NCBI RefSeq assembly: GCF_012641475.1 | Contig: NZ_JABAIL010000012.1 | Location: 62,001 to 126,000, forward strand | Length of the DNA stretch: 64,000 bases | Source: Flammeovirga agarivorans | GTDB taxonomy: Bacteria > Bacteroidota > Bacteroidia > Cytophagales > Flammeovirgaceae | Direction of reading: 5' to 3' | Part shown: positions 42,597 to 51,560 of the stretch, one piece after another | Numbering within the stretch: the stretch's first letter is position 1 | Layout of the letters: each line of letters opens with the position of its first letter | The notes under the pieces: model-generated | The model's database searches: none | Seen by the model: only the letters and a program-made list of their open reading frames with translations | Told to the model about the DNA's origin: nothing | Program-made: the position numbers and the translations under genes

Positions 42597-44921
42597 ATGA
42601 ATTTCAAAGCTGTCTTACTCTTAACGTTTCTTCTCAGCTCATCTTTCTTATTTAGTCAATCAAAATATGCAATCAACGGACAAATAAAAGATGCTTCCAA
42701 TGGAGAAGATTTACCTTATGCTACGGTAACCATTAAAGAATTGCCAGGTGTAGGTACTACTGCCAATCTTTATGGGTATTACTCATTGAGCATTGCAGAA
42801 GGGGATTATACCATCATATACCATTATGTAGGCTATGATAAAATTGAGCAAAAAATTAGTCTTACAAAAGATACCAATATAAGTATTGAACTAAATCCCA
42901 CTGCTCAAAGTCTAGAGGAAGTTGTTATTACTGCGGAAAGGGAAGATCAAAATATTACTCAAAATGAAGGTAGTGTCACTAAACTAGATACAAAAGCGAT
43001 AAAAGAATTACCCACATTTGGTGGTGAAGTAGATATCATTAAAGTGATGCAAACACAACCCGGAGTAAAAACTTCTGGAGAAGGAGGATCAGGTTTCTAT
43101 GTTAGAGGTGGAGGCTTGGACCAAAACCTTGTATTACTTGATGAAGCACCGGTATACAACCCATCACATCTAATGGGCTTTTTCTCTGTTTTTAATGGTG
43201 ATGCAATAAAAGGTGCTACCATGTACAAAGGTGGAATGATGCCTGAGTATGGTGGACGTACTTCTTCTGTTCTAGATATTAGGATGAAAGAGGGAAATGC
43301 AAAAGAATACAACGTTACTGGAGGAATTGGAACCATTGCTTCGAGACTTACCGTTGAAGGTCCTATTGTAAAAGACAAAGGCTCATTTATGGTTTCGGGT
43401 AGAAGAACCTATGCTGATTTATTTTTAGGATTATTAGACGACCCTGCCTACAAGAATTCAGACCTTTACTTTTATGATTTAAACCTTAAAGCGAATTATC
43501 GAATTTCAGATAAAGATAGAATTTTCTTATCAGGATACTTTGGTAATGACAAGTTCGGAATGAGCTCAGACATGGGGATCAATTATGGTAATATGACAGG
43601 TACGCTACGTTGGAATCATGTATTCTCAAGTAAAGTTTTCTCTAATACATCCATTATTTACAGCGATTACAATTATGAATTTGCTATCGGTGAAAATGAA
43701 GACCTTATCGCACTTGAATCGGTAATCAATGATATCAATATAAAACAAGACTTCACTTTCTTCGCCAGTAACAAGCATACGTTCAAATTCGGTTTAAACG
43801 CTATTCATCATACAATTCAGCCAGGTAATATATATGCGGGTGAAAACACTGGCATTAATTCACAACAACAAGCCAATCAATATGGTATTGAAGGAGCCGT
43901 ATATATTCAAGATGAATTTAAGGTATCCAATCGTCTAAGTTTAAATTATGGTATCCGCTACTCACTGTTCCAAAAAATTGGTGAAGGATCAGAGTTTGAG
44001 TTCAACGATAAAGGAGAAGTCATTGGAATGAAAGAATACCAAGATGGAGATCTAATGCAATACTATGGTGGTTGGGAACCTAGACTATCTGCTAATTATT
44101 TATTGAATTCGGTCAGTTCAGTTAAGCTTGGATACAATAAAAACTACCAATACATGCACATGCTAACAAACTCTACTTCATCTTCACCTACAGATACATG
44201 GATTATGAGTTCAAATAATGTGAAGCCTCAGGAAGCTCAGCAAATTTCATTAGGCTACTTCCGTAATTTTAAAGACAACACTTTTGAAACATCGATCGAA
44301 ACTTATTACAAAGACATGCAAAATGTCATTGATTATAAGACGGGAGCTAATGTTTTTCAGAATGAATATTATGAAGGTGATTTAGTATATGGTATAGGCC
44401 GAGCTTATGGTGTAGAAATGATGGTCAAAAAAAATAAAGGAAGGTTTACAGGTTGGGTAAGTTATACGCTATCAAGAACCGAACAACAATTTGATGAAAT
44501 CAACCAAGGGCAATGGTTTGCTGCTAGACAAGATAGAACTCATGATATCAGCTTAGTGGGGATTTATAAGATCAACCCTAAATTAACCTTATCAGGAAAC
44601 TTTATTTACTACACAGGTGATGCTGTGACTTTCCCTTCTGGAAGGTATGAGGTAGATGGCAAAATTGTTCCCTATTACACTGAAAGAAACGGATACAGAA
44701 TGCCCGACTACCACCGTCTTGATTTAGCATTAACTTGGATAAGAAAGAAAACAGATAAGTTCGAATCCAGTTGGAATTTCTCGATCTACAATGTTTACGG
44801 TAGAGAGAATGCTTACATGATCAATTTTGAACCTAACGAAACTGATCCTACAAAAACAGAGGCTGTACAAACAGCATTATTTAAGTGGGTTCCATCAGTG
44901 ACTTACAACTTTAAACTCTAA
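42597..44921 (+). CDS. TonB-dependent receptor with carboxypeptidase-like domain
   Basis: A 774-residue outer-membrane receptor: signal peptide (to about 20, SFLFSQ), carboxypeptidase-regulatory-like domain (about 25-110; YAINGQIKDASNGEDLPYATV), plug (about 120-235; LEEVVITAERED, GFYVRGGGLDQNLVLLDEAPVY) and barrel. The plug wording is typical of the receptors paired with DUF4249 lipoproteins. The next gene, 10 bases on, is such a lipoprotein. A -7-like AATATTTG lies at 42567-42574. The substrate is unknown; the LytS/LytTR pair upstream probably controls it. Confidence 0.92.
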   Translation: MNFKAVLLLTFLLSSSFLFSQSKYAINGQIKDASNGEDLPYATVTIKELPGVGTTANLYGYYSLSIAEGDYTIIYHYVGYDKIEQKISLTKDTNISIELNPTAQSLEEVVITAEREDQNITQNEGSVTKLDTKAIKELPTFGGEVDIIKVMQTQPGVKTSGEGGSGFYVRGGGLDQNLVLLDEAPVYNPSHLMGFFSVFNGDAIKGATMYKGGMMPEYGGRTSSVLDIRMKEGNAKEYNVTGGIGTIASRLTVEGPIVKDKGSFMVSGRRTYADLFLGLLDDPAYKNSDLYFYDLNLKANYRISDKDRIFLSGYFGNDKFGMSSDMGINYGNMTGTLRWNHVFSSKVFSNTSIIYSDYNYEFAIGENEDLIALESVINDINIKQDFTFFASNKHTFKFGLNAIHHTIQPGNIYAGENTGINSQQQANQYGIEGAVYIQDEFKVSNRLSLNYGIRYSLFQKIGEGSEFEFNDKGEVIGMKEYQDGDLMQYYGGWEPRLSANYLLNSVSSVKLGYNKNYQYMHMLTNSTSSSPTDTWIMSSNNVKPQEAQQISLGYFRNFKDNTFETSIETYYKDMQNVIDYKTGANVFQNEYYEGDLVYGIGRAYGVEMMVKKNKGRFTGWVSYTLSRTEQQFDEINQGQWFAARQDRTHDISLVGIYKINPKLTLSGNFIYYTGDAVTFPSGRYEVDGKIVPYYTERNGYRMPDYHRLDLALTWIRKKTDKFESSWNFSIYNVYGRENAYMINFEPNETDPTKTEAVQTALFKWVPSVTYNFKL

Positions 44922-44931
44922 AATAGACCTC

Positions 44932-45735
44932 ATGAAATATATAAATCTTATACTGCTCTCTTTTTTACTTTGGAGTACATCCTGTGAAAAAGTTATTGAT
45001 ATTGAGCTCAACGATGCAACACCTCAGGTGGTTATTGAAGCGGTAATTTTAGAAGGAGAGCATGATTTCACTGTGAAAGTATCTCGAACTGCCCCTTACT
45101 TTGATAATACACCTTCAGAAAAAATAGAAAACGCTGTCATTACACTCAAGTATGATGATCAAATACAGGATATTCCACATATTGGAGAGGGGGAGTATCA
45201 ATTTCCTTTAGATGCAAAAGTGGATACTGAATTTGCTCTTGAAGTCGATGTTGATGGAACAGTCTATACAGCATCCACTACTCTAATTGAAAAAATTGCT
45301 ATTGATAGTATCTACTATGAATATGAAGAAGGTTTTGGCCCAAGAGAAGCAGGATATATCGTATATATCAAATACACTGACCCTGCAGCCTACTCCAACT
45401 TCTATAGAATTACACATAGTCTAAATGGTATTTATCAAAATACAAGTAAAGACCTTCAGGTGTTTGATGATAGCAAGACAAATGGTAACCAAGTGAAGGT
45501 ACCAGTACGATCAAAAACTTTCGAACTGGGAGATGTGGTTCACCTTCAATTAATCCATTTTGATGAGCCTTCTTATGATTACTTTAATTCACTTGATGAT
45601 ATTATTAGTTCTGGCGGTGGGCCAAGGGGAGGTTCTGCTGCTCCAGGTAATCCATTGTCGAATTGGTCAAATAATGCATTAGGTTATTTTTCTGCTTATA
45701 GTTCCGATACGGCGAATATTACAATCACAGAATAA
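44932..45735 (+). CDS. DUF4249 outer-membrane lipoprotein
   Basis: A 267-residue lipoprotein (lipobox near STSC, Cys 18). The opening KVIDIELNDATPQVVIEAVI and the following HDFTVKVSRTAPYFD pattern identify DUF4249, an Ig-like beta protein. Such proteins pair with TonB-dependent receptors and may act as surface lids or substrate-binding partners. It starts 10 bases after the receptor and ends at a strong hairpin, so the pair is one operon. A Gly/Pro-rich loop (GGGPRGGSAAPGNP) sits near the C-terminus. Confidence 0.88.
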   Translation: MKYINLILLSFLLWSTSCEKVIDIELNDATPQVVIEAVILEGEHDFTVKVSRTAPYFDNTPSEKIENAVITLKYDDQIQDIPHIGEGEYQFPLDAKVDTEFALEVDVDGTVYTASTTLIEKIAIDSIYYEYEEGFGPREAGYIVYIKYTDPAAYSNFYRITHSLNGIYQNTSKDLQVFDDSKTNGNQVKVPVRSKTFELGDVVHLQLIHFDEPSYDYFNSLDDIISSGGGPRGGSAAPGNPLSNWSNNALGYFSAYSSDTANITITE

Positions 45736-45740
45736 ATAAA

Positions 45741-45783
45741 AAGCTAGGCTGTTCCATCGCTCATGAATGAAACAGCCTAGCTT
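45741..45783. terminator. Hairpin terminator after DUF4249 gene
   Basis: Arms AAGCTAGGCTGTT (45741-45753) and AACAGCCTAGCTT (45771-45783) pair perfectly over 13 bases with a 17-base loop, between convergent genes. Confidence 0.87.
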
Positions 45784-45813
45784 ATATTTTATTACTCTAT
45801 TAATCTGAAATTA

Positions 45814-47349
45814 TTATTTCGACATTTTCTTTGATGGGGTATTATTGCCCTCAAATAATTTAATTCCTTTTTGACTGTAGTTATACGCTACTTTAAAAAC
45901 ACTTTCTATATCATAAGGTTTACCTACGATCTGCATTCCTATAGGCATATTTTGTGAGCTCAACCCAACCGGTACACTTGCTACAGGGCAGTAGTTTAAA
46001 AGGTTGAAAGGAATAGTGTAAGCACCACCTACAATACCAGGAAAAACTCTACCATCTTCTTCCACTGTTCCATCTACAAGATCAAAATCAGCAGGAATAT
46101 GACTTGTTGGAAGTGTTGGTAAAATAACAGCTTCATAACCGTTTTCAAAAGTAGCCTCTGCTAATAGATGATACATCTTTTTGATTAGCAACTCCACTTC
46201 TGCTAAGTCTTTTCCATTATAACCTGCATTCGCTGCTGCATCCACGAAGTTAGAAGCGTATTTCGTCAATGAATCTTGATACGTTTCATAGACAGACATT
46301 TGTCCACCCATTGGTCCTGCAAAGGCCATTTTCTTGAAATTGGTCAGTAATTCTTTCGCATCCATACCAAAATCAATTTCAATAATATCGACTTGAGCTC
46401 CACTTTTCTTTAAAGCCTCAATTGCATTATTCATGGCAGTTTTCACCTCGTTAGTTGGCTCTAATATTCCTAATCCTAAAACATAAGCTACTTTTACGCC
46501 TTCTAAAGACTCATAATTAGTAGGAAGTTGTTGGTGTGCCATTACGTTTGGTGAGTAAGGTGTTGGACCAGCAATTACATTATACATCATTGCCATATCT
46601 TCAAAAGTTCTAGCCATTGGGCCTGTACCTGAGAAATAAGACATTGGTAAATCTGTATGTACAGTTCCGAAAGAAGGTTTTAAACCGTAAACACCATTAA
46701 AAGCAGAAGGGATACGAACAGAACCTCCCATATCAGAACCTGTTGCAATTGTACAGTATCCAGCTGCTAAAGCCGCACCAGAACCTCCTGAAGAACCTCC
46801 TACTGAATATTTATTATTCCAAGGGTTTCGTGTAGTTCCCCAAGCGCGTGTATCTGTACAAAAGTGAAGGTATAATTCAGGAACAGTACATTGAATAGTA
46901 AAAATTGCACCTGCATCTTTCAATTTTTGTGTTACAGGATCTGCATAATCTTTTGGAGGATCATTTCTATGTACTAACGAACCTTGTGTCACTCTCATTC
47001 CTACATCATGATGTTCATCTTTAAGACCTACTGTAATTCCTTCTAACGATCTGTAGGTTCCATCTTTATAATGTTGCTCTGCAATTTCTGCTTGTGCTAA
47101 GGCTTTATCCCAATAGGTAAATGTCGTTGCATTGACCTCTCCATTTGTTTTCTCCCATTGTGCTTTTTGAGCTTCAACAACATCTACAGGTGAAACCGCT
47201 AATTGTTTATACAGTTCTAATAATGATGAAGCAGGCATAAAAGCCAATTCTTCCTGAGAATATTTTGAATTTTGAGCATAGGTAAGATTTGCAAATAATA
47301 AAGTTATTGTGATGAGAAATATTCTTAGATTGATAAAGTAACTTTTCAT
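45814..47349 (-). CDS. Exported amidase (amidase signature family)
   Basis: A 511-residue protein with a signal peptide (about 1-25, NLTYAQ) and an amidase-signature domain. The catalytic Lys is in VGLKDEHHDVG and the Ser-cisSer-Lys triad region is GGSSGGSGAALAAGYC with MGGSVRIPSAFNG. It hydrolyses carboxamides; substrates in this family range from fatty-acid amides to peptides and cannot be told. Export to the periplasm sets it apart from the housekeeping GatA. It has a 203-base upstream gap without a visible gene. Confidence 0.9.
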   Translation of the reverse strand: MKSYFINLRIFLITITLLFANLTYAQNSKYSQEELAFMPASSLLELYKQLAVSPVDVVEAQKAQWEKTNGEVNATTFTYWDKALAQAEIAEQHYKDGTYRSLEGITVGLKDEHHDVGMRVTQGSLVHRNDPPKDYADPVTQKLKDAGAIFTIQCTVPELYLHFCTDTRAWGTTRNPWNNKYSVGGSSGGSGAALAAGYCTIATGSDMGGSVRIPSAFNGVYGLKPSFGTVHTDLPMSYFSGTGPMARTFEDMAMMYNVIAGPTPYSPNVMAHQQLPTNYESLEGVKVAYVLGLGILEPTNEVKTAMNNAIEALKKSGAQVDIIEIDFGMDAKELLTNFKKMAFAGPMGGQMSVYETYQDSLTKYASNFVDAAANAGYNGKDLAEVELLIKKMYHLLAEATFENGYEAVILPTLPTSHIPADFDLVDGTVEEDGRVFPGIVGGAYTIPFNLLNYCPVASVPVGLSSQNMPIGMQIVGKPYDIESVFKVAYNYSQKGIKLFEGNNTPSKKMSK

Positions 47350-47552
47350 TTTTTATACAGTTTTTTGTTGAATTAATGTTCAACCTTAGAAGGGCAAACT
47401 GATATAAAAAACCCTATATCTTTTTAAAAAAATTTCTAAATCCAATCTATTTTCTCAAATCTCAACCTTTATAGAATCGAAAAAACTATTATATAATACT
47501 CCAAAGCACCTTGAAGTAAACCAAACGCTCCATAATGTTTTGAGCTAGTTTT

Positions 47553-48935
47553 CTATTCAGACAATTGCCTTTTTAATTCATTAGCATACGATAGGTAATA
47601 ATTTCTGGCAGGTGCATTAATCTGTTGAGCTGCTAATCCTCTCAAACATTCAATTTTTTGTAAAGTGACCTTTTCTTTAGAAGAAGCTACTTGCAGTAGA
47701 TAATCTGAAAGTTGTAATCCCCATTGGTAATTTCCTTTCTTTACTGCCAAGTTTAATTCCTCTAACATTTTACTTTCTCCACCAGCCAAATTTATTATGT
47801 TCTTTGCTTCTTGTACAGATGAGAGAGGATATAAGTGGGTAGGGTTTCCATCAAACCACCCAACATAATGGGTGAAAATAGATCGAACACCCCAAGGTAC
47901 ACTACCATAAAACTCCTGAAGATTTGGACTATTTTTTAATGAGTCAGGAAGTTGGACATGCTCTACTGTTTGTTCTAATGAATACCCCTTATTCATGCAT
48001 TCGATTGTCTTATTAAAAACAAACAAGATCGCCTCCCCATAATTATGTAAGTTTTTATAAATCTTATCTCTACCGGCTAATGGTCTTGTATGTCCAGGAA
48101 CAAGATAGTCTGCATGAAAAGTATTCATCTCTTTTATGGCCTTCCCCCATGCTTGTACATCTCTATATTGAGAACCTCGAATGGCATATAAATTTGGAAA
48201 AGCATGATAGTAATTGTCACCAACAAATAATGTTGTCTGAGAAGGAGTCCATACATACAAGCCATCATTAGTTTCACCATTTACAGCATAAATATGTAAA
48301 TCTATTCCTGCATAAGTTACCTTCAACGAATCGTCAAACGTTAGATTGGGCTGTATATAACCCTTCCCCACTCTATCATTAGAGGTAACTCCAGCAGTGA
48401 CTCCTCTATTGATAATATCCTCTTCTGGCAAGTCCCTACCAAATTGTCTTGCATTCCTTTTTCTTAGAATGGGTTTCACTGGTGAATTTTCCTGTAGCTC
48501 TTCCTTAAAACCATTTCTTGCAATAATCGTTACCCCTTTTGTATCACCAATAAATGCAGAAGCACCACCGGTATGATCTTGATGACCGTGTGTATAGATT
48601 AATGCTTTGATAGGTTTATCCGATATTTCTCTGAACTTATTAGCCACTATTTCAGCAGCTCCCAACGCTCGAAGAGCATCGATAATAATGATTCCATCTT
48701 TTCCTATTATCATCGATGTATTAGAACCATCGTATCCGACAGCAACATATACATGCTCATTTAATTGAATGATTTCAGGTTGAAACTCTTTAGACTGCTC
48801 CTTCAATTTTGTGATATTGGGGTGCTCTGCTTTCTGATCGTCAACATTATCTTTTGATGTTTGACAACTGCTCACCAAAAGCATCAATAGTGCAAGAAAA
48901 GTGTAAAGAATTGAATTGATAGGGCGATTTTTCAT
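47553..48935 (-). CDS. Metallo-beta-lactamase-fold alkylsulfatase-like lipoprotein
   Basis: A 460-residue lipoprotein (lipobox VSSC near 24). The metallo-beta-lactamase motif THGHQDHTGG (about 120) binds the metals, with later ligands in NGETNDG, and VPGHTRPLAG. The C-terminal half matches the helical dimerisation region of SdsA1-like alkylsulfatases (YGSVPWGVRSIFTHYVGWFDGNPTHLYPL). It probably hydrolyses sulfate or similar esters in the periplasm. The sterol-carrier domain of full-length SdsA1 is absent. The next gene upstream is 19 bases away on the same strand. Confidence 0.87.
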   Translation of the reverse strand: MKNRPINSILYTFLALLMLLVSSCQTSKDNVDDQKAEHPNITKLKEQSKEFQPEIIQLNEHVYVAVGYDGSNTSMIIGKDGIIIIDALRALGAAEIVANKFREISDKPIKALIYTHGHQDHTGGASAFIGDTKGVTIIARNGFKEELQENSPVKPILRKRNARQFGRDLPEEDIINRGVTAGVTSNDRVGKGYIQPNLTFDDSLKVTYAGIDLHIYAVNGETNDGLYVWTPSQTTLFVGDNYYHAFPNLYAIRGSQYRDVQAWGKAIKEMNTFHADYLVPGHTRPLAGRDKIYKNLHNYGEAILFVFNKTIECMNKGYSLEQTVEHVQLPDSLKNSPNLQEFYGSVPWGVRSIFTHYVGWFDGNPTHLYPLSSVQEAKNIINLAGGESKMLEELNLAVKKGNYQWGLQLSDYLLQVASSKEKVTLQKIECLRGLAAQQINAPARNYYLSYANELKRQLSE

Positions 48936-48954
48936 TTTAGGTAATTGAAGGTTT

Positions 48955-49149
48955 TTATTTTGATTTCAGTGCTTTCAGTTCTGCTTCTAGTGCTTCAGAC
49001 TTTTCTTTATATTTCATCATCGCTTTCTTCAATTGCACAATCTTTTTCTCTAGCTCACTATTTTGTAGTGATTCGTACTCCACAACACTATCTACTTCTT
49101 TTACCTTCGATGCTCCACCACAGGTAGGGCAAGATTTTACGTTACTCAT
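48955..49149 (-). CDS. Small zinc-finger coiled-coil protein
   Basis: About 64 residues from the ATG at 49149 (MSNVKSCPTCGG); 11 more codons are open upstream. A single CPTCGG knuckle is followed by a long coiled coil (about 25-64; NSELEKKIVQLKKAMMKYK and beyond, rich in Lys and Glu). It could dimerise through the coil and bind zinc with two cysteines per chain. Function unknown. It precedes the metallo-beta-lactamase lipoprotein by 19 bases. Confidence 0.65.
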   Translation of the reverse strand: MSNVKSCPTCGGASKVKEVDSVVEYESLQNSELEKKIVQLKKAMMKYKEKSEALEAELKALKSK

Positions 49150-49233
49150 AGGAATTTCTTTTTTAAACAAAGATCCATTCAATTATAAAAAATGTAAAGG
49201 TTAATCCATTTCAAAAAATGGTAAATATGAAAC

Positions 49234-50088
49234 CTACTTATAGTCTTTTGGTGTAATTCCTGTATGTTTCTTGAAAAACTTCGTGAAGTTGGTGATTTCA
49301 TCAAAGCCTACTTTAAAGGCTACTTCTTTTAAAGATATATCGGAACTCAATAAGGTTCTTTTAATTTCTAATATCACATACTGATCAATAAATGACTTTG
49401 CTGTATTTTTTGTAAACTCCTTTACAATGGTATTTAGGTGTTTTGTAGAAATTGAAAGTAATTTTGCATAATCTTTTACATTCCTAGTTTTGGCATATTC
49501 TTGATCCACTAAATCTTTAAACTCAGAAAACAGAATAAACTGTTTTTTATTTGCTTCTAACGGCGTTTTACTGTGAACACTTCTTTCCAACCTCAACAAA
49601 AAGATCTCTAATATTTTAGCCAGTATATCTAGCTTCAAATAATTATTACCTTGGTTAAACTCTTTTGTAAAATGCTCTATAAAAAAATCATTAATAGGCA
49701 CATCTTTAACAAGTGGAGGAGAAATATGATAATTGTAAAAATGAGAAATAGCATAGATTGAGGATGCCGAAAAGTACCTCAACAAAAAGTCTTCAGTGAG
49801 TACAATGCAATATCCGTTGTAATCTTGGTCCTCTGTAAATGCATGAATCTGTCCTTTCGCAATTTTTAATACGCTACCTCTTTTCAGTTCATATTTATTT
49901 AAATCAACCTGATGCGTACCATTACCATTTGTAATGACATATAGCATAAAAAAGTTAATCTTATGTGGTTTATAAGGGTTATGGTCTGTAGTATTTTTTA
50001 AACGTTGAATGAGATCGTTTAAAGGGATCAATTCTATTCCCATTTGGGCTTTTTGAGTTTTAAACGGGATGTTGGGGATTTTTTCCAA
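49234..50088 (-). CDS. AraC-family regulator
   Basis: A 284-residue regulator: a cupin-like N-terminal ligand domain (about 30-140; FFMLYVITNGNGTHQVDL, GSVLKIAKGQIHAF) and a C-terminal AraC DNA-binding domain with two helix-turn-helix units (about 180-284; VKDYAKLLSISTKHLNTIVKE, VAFKVGFDEITNFTKFFKK, HTGITPKDYK). It is upstream of the small coiled-coil and metallo-beta-lactamase genes on the same strand, which may be its targets. Ligand unknown. Confidence 0.92.
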   Translation of the reverse strand: MEKIPNIPFKTQKAQMGIELIPLNDLIQRLKNTTDHNPYKPHKINFFMLYVITNGNGTHQVDLNKYELKRGSVLKIAKGQIHAFTEDQDYNGYCIVLTEDFLLRYFSASSIYAISHFYNYHISPPLVKDVPINDFFIEHFTKEFNQGNNYLKLDILAKILEIFLLRLERSVHSKTPLEANKKQFILFSEFKDLVDQEYAKTRNVKDYAKLLSISTKHLNTIVKEFTKNTAKSFIDQYVILEIKRTLLSSDISLKEVAFKVGFDEITNFTKFFKKHTGITPKDYK

Positions 50089-50213
50089 TACTATCTGATT
50101 TAATGATTCACAATGGAATTGGTTATAGATTTATCAAAGTGGGATATAAATTAATCAAAAGTATAAGAATCAGCATGATCAATAGAGTATTATTTTATTT
50201 TACACCAAAATAT

Positions 50214-50225
50214 TTTACATGTAAA
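50214..50225. promoter_or_regulatory. MarR operator copy 1 (before marR)
   Basis: TTTACATGTAAA is a perfect 12-base palindrome 55 bases before the marR ATG. The -7-like TACATTTG (50236-50243) lies just after it. The same palindrome precedes the nitroreductase gene. Confidence 0.75.
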
Positions 50226-50280
50226 GTAAATTTATTACATTTGATTCATAGATATTAATTATTCAAATAGTTTAGTACAA

Positions 50281-50730
50281 ATGCCTAAAATAGAACAAGA
50301 GTTAAAAGTGAAATTTGCAAATCATAAACACCGTTTTATGACCAACTTGATCTATACTTCAAAATGGCTGGAAACAATTAATACGAACTATTTAAAACCT
50401 TTCAATATATCATCACAACAGTATAATGTATTGAGAATATTACGTGGAAATAAAGATTGGATGAATATGAATGATGTGAAAGCATTATTAATAGACAAAA
50501 CTCCCAATACAACACGTTTATCAAATAAGCTGATTGAAAAAAATTATATCATAAGAAAGAGAAGTCAAACAGATCGAAGAGTTGTATATCTTAAAATCAC
50601 AGATGAAGGACTGGAGCTTTTGAAACAGATTGATATTATCGAAAGCAAAGATCCCTTCGACATTCTACATAAATTTACTGATGAAGAAGCACAGCAATTC
50701 AGTGATTTACTGGATAGGCTTAGAAGTTAA
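50281..50730 (+). CDS. MarR-family regulator
   Basis: A 149-residue winged-helix regulator: dimer helices at both ends, recognition region NISSQQYNVLRIL, ALLIDKTPNTTRLSNKLIEK, and the wing with RKRSQTDRRVVYLKITDEG. It is transcribed toward a nitroreductase gene 97 bases downstream. Identical palindromes stand before both genes, so it very likely represses itself and the nitroreductase, and is released by a phenolic or redox-active compound as for many MarR proteins. No cysteine sensor is present. Confidence 0.93.
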   Translation: MPKIEQELKVKFANHKHRFMTNLIYTSKWLETINTNYLKPFNISSQQYNVLRILRGNKDWMNMNDVKALLIDKTPNTTRLSNKLIEKNYIIRKRSQTDRRVVYLKITDEGLELLKQIDIIESKDPFDILHKFTDEEAQQFSDLLDRLRS

Positions 50731-50786
50731 ATGCTTCAACCTTCTATCATCATTGACCTTAATGGGTCTTTTTTATTAATTATTTA

Positions 50787-50800
50787 TTTTACATGTAAAA
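50787..50800. promoter_or_regulatory. MarR operator copy 2 (before nitroreductase)
   Basis: TTTTACATGTAAAA is a perfect 14-base palindrome, followed at 50803-50810 by a half copy (TTTACATG), 27-41 bases before the nitroreductase ATG. Confidence 0.78.
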
Positions 50801-50827
50801 TATTTACATGTTATTAATTTATTTATC

Positions 50828-51481
50828 ATGGCTATTATTAATTCTTTAAAATGGAGAGCTGCTGTAAGAAAGTTTGATACTTCTAAAAAAGTAAATGCTC
50901 AAGACATCGAAACACTTTTAGAAGCAGGAAACCTTACTGCTACTTCAATGGGATTACAACCATTCAAAATAATTGTAATACAAAATGAGGCACTGCAACA
51001 AGAACTTGTTCCTCTTTCTTATCATCAGCAACAAGTTGGAGATGCATCTCATTTGCTGGTTTTTGCTATTGAAACAGAAATTGGTAAAGAGAGTATCGAT
51101 CAATACATTCAAAGAGCAATGGATATTAGAAATGTGCCTTATTCCTCACTGGAAGGGTATCATCAATCTGTGTCTGGATATATTTCACAAATGGATGAGA
51201 AAACAAAAAAAGACTGGGCCACAAAACAAGCTTATATAGCCCTTGGTACTGTAATGACAGCTGCTGCTGAACTACATATCGATTCTTGTGCAATGGAGGG
51301 GTTTGACACACAAGCTTATCAAGAAAAGTTAGGTCTAGATAAGAAGAACCTTTTACCTGTAGTTATTCTTCCAATTGGGTATAGATCTGATGAAGATACA
51401 AATTCTAAACTACCTAAAGTAAGAAAGAATAGAGATGAGTTTGTCATTGAAATGATTGAACCTACATCTGTCTCTCTATAA
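50828..51481 (+). CDS. NfsB-like nitroreductase / NAD(P)H-dependent oxidoreductase
   Basis: A 217-residue FMN flavoenzyme of the nitroreductase family: N-terminal KWRAAVRKFDTSKKV (FMN-phosphate arginines), LEAGNLTATSMGLQPFKI, and the late AIEGF-like motif SCAMEGFDTQAYQ with PVVILPIGYRSDED. It reduces quinones or nitro compounds with NAD(P)H. Control by the adjacent MarR through a shared palindrome suggests a detoxifying role. It ends at a strong hairpin. Confidence 0.92.
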   Translation: MAIINSLKWRAAVRKFDTSKKVNAQDIETLLEAGNLTATSMGLQPFKIIVIQNEALQQELVPLSYHQQQVGDASHLLVFAIETEIGKESIDQYIQRAMDIRNVPYSSLEGYHQSVSGYISQMDEKTKKDWATKQAYIALGTVMTAAAELHIDSCAMEGFDTQAYQEKLGLDKKNLLPVVILPIGYRSDEDTNSKLPKVRKNRDEFVIEMIEPTSVSL

Positions 51482-51501
51482 TTCATCCCTAGAATAAACA
51501 T

Positions 51502-51533
51502 GGTCTCCTCGTTCTTATAGCAGCGAGGAGACC
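51502..51533. terminator. Hairpin terminator after nitroreductase
   Basis: Perfect 10-base arms GGTCTCCTCG (51502-51511) and CGAGGAGACC (51524-51533) with a 12-base loop, between convergent genes. Confidence 0.85.
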
Positions 51534-51560
51534 TTGAAAAAATTAGATGAAAGGGAATTC

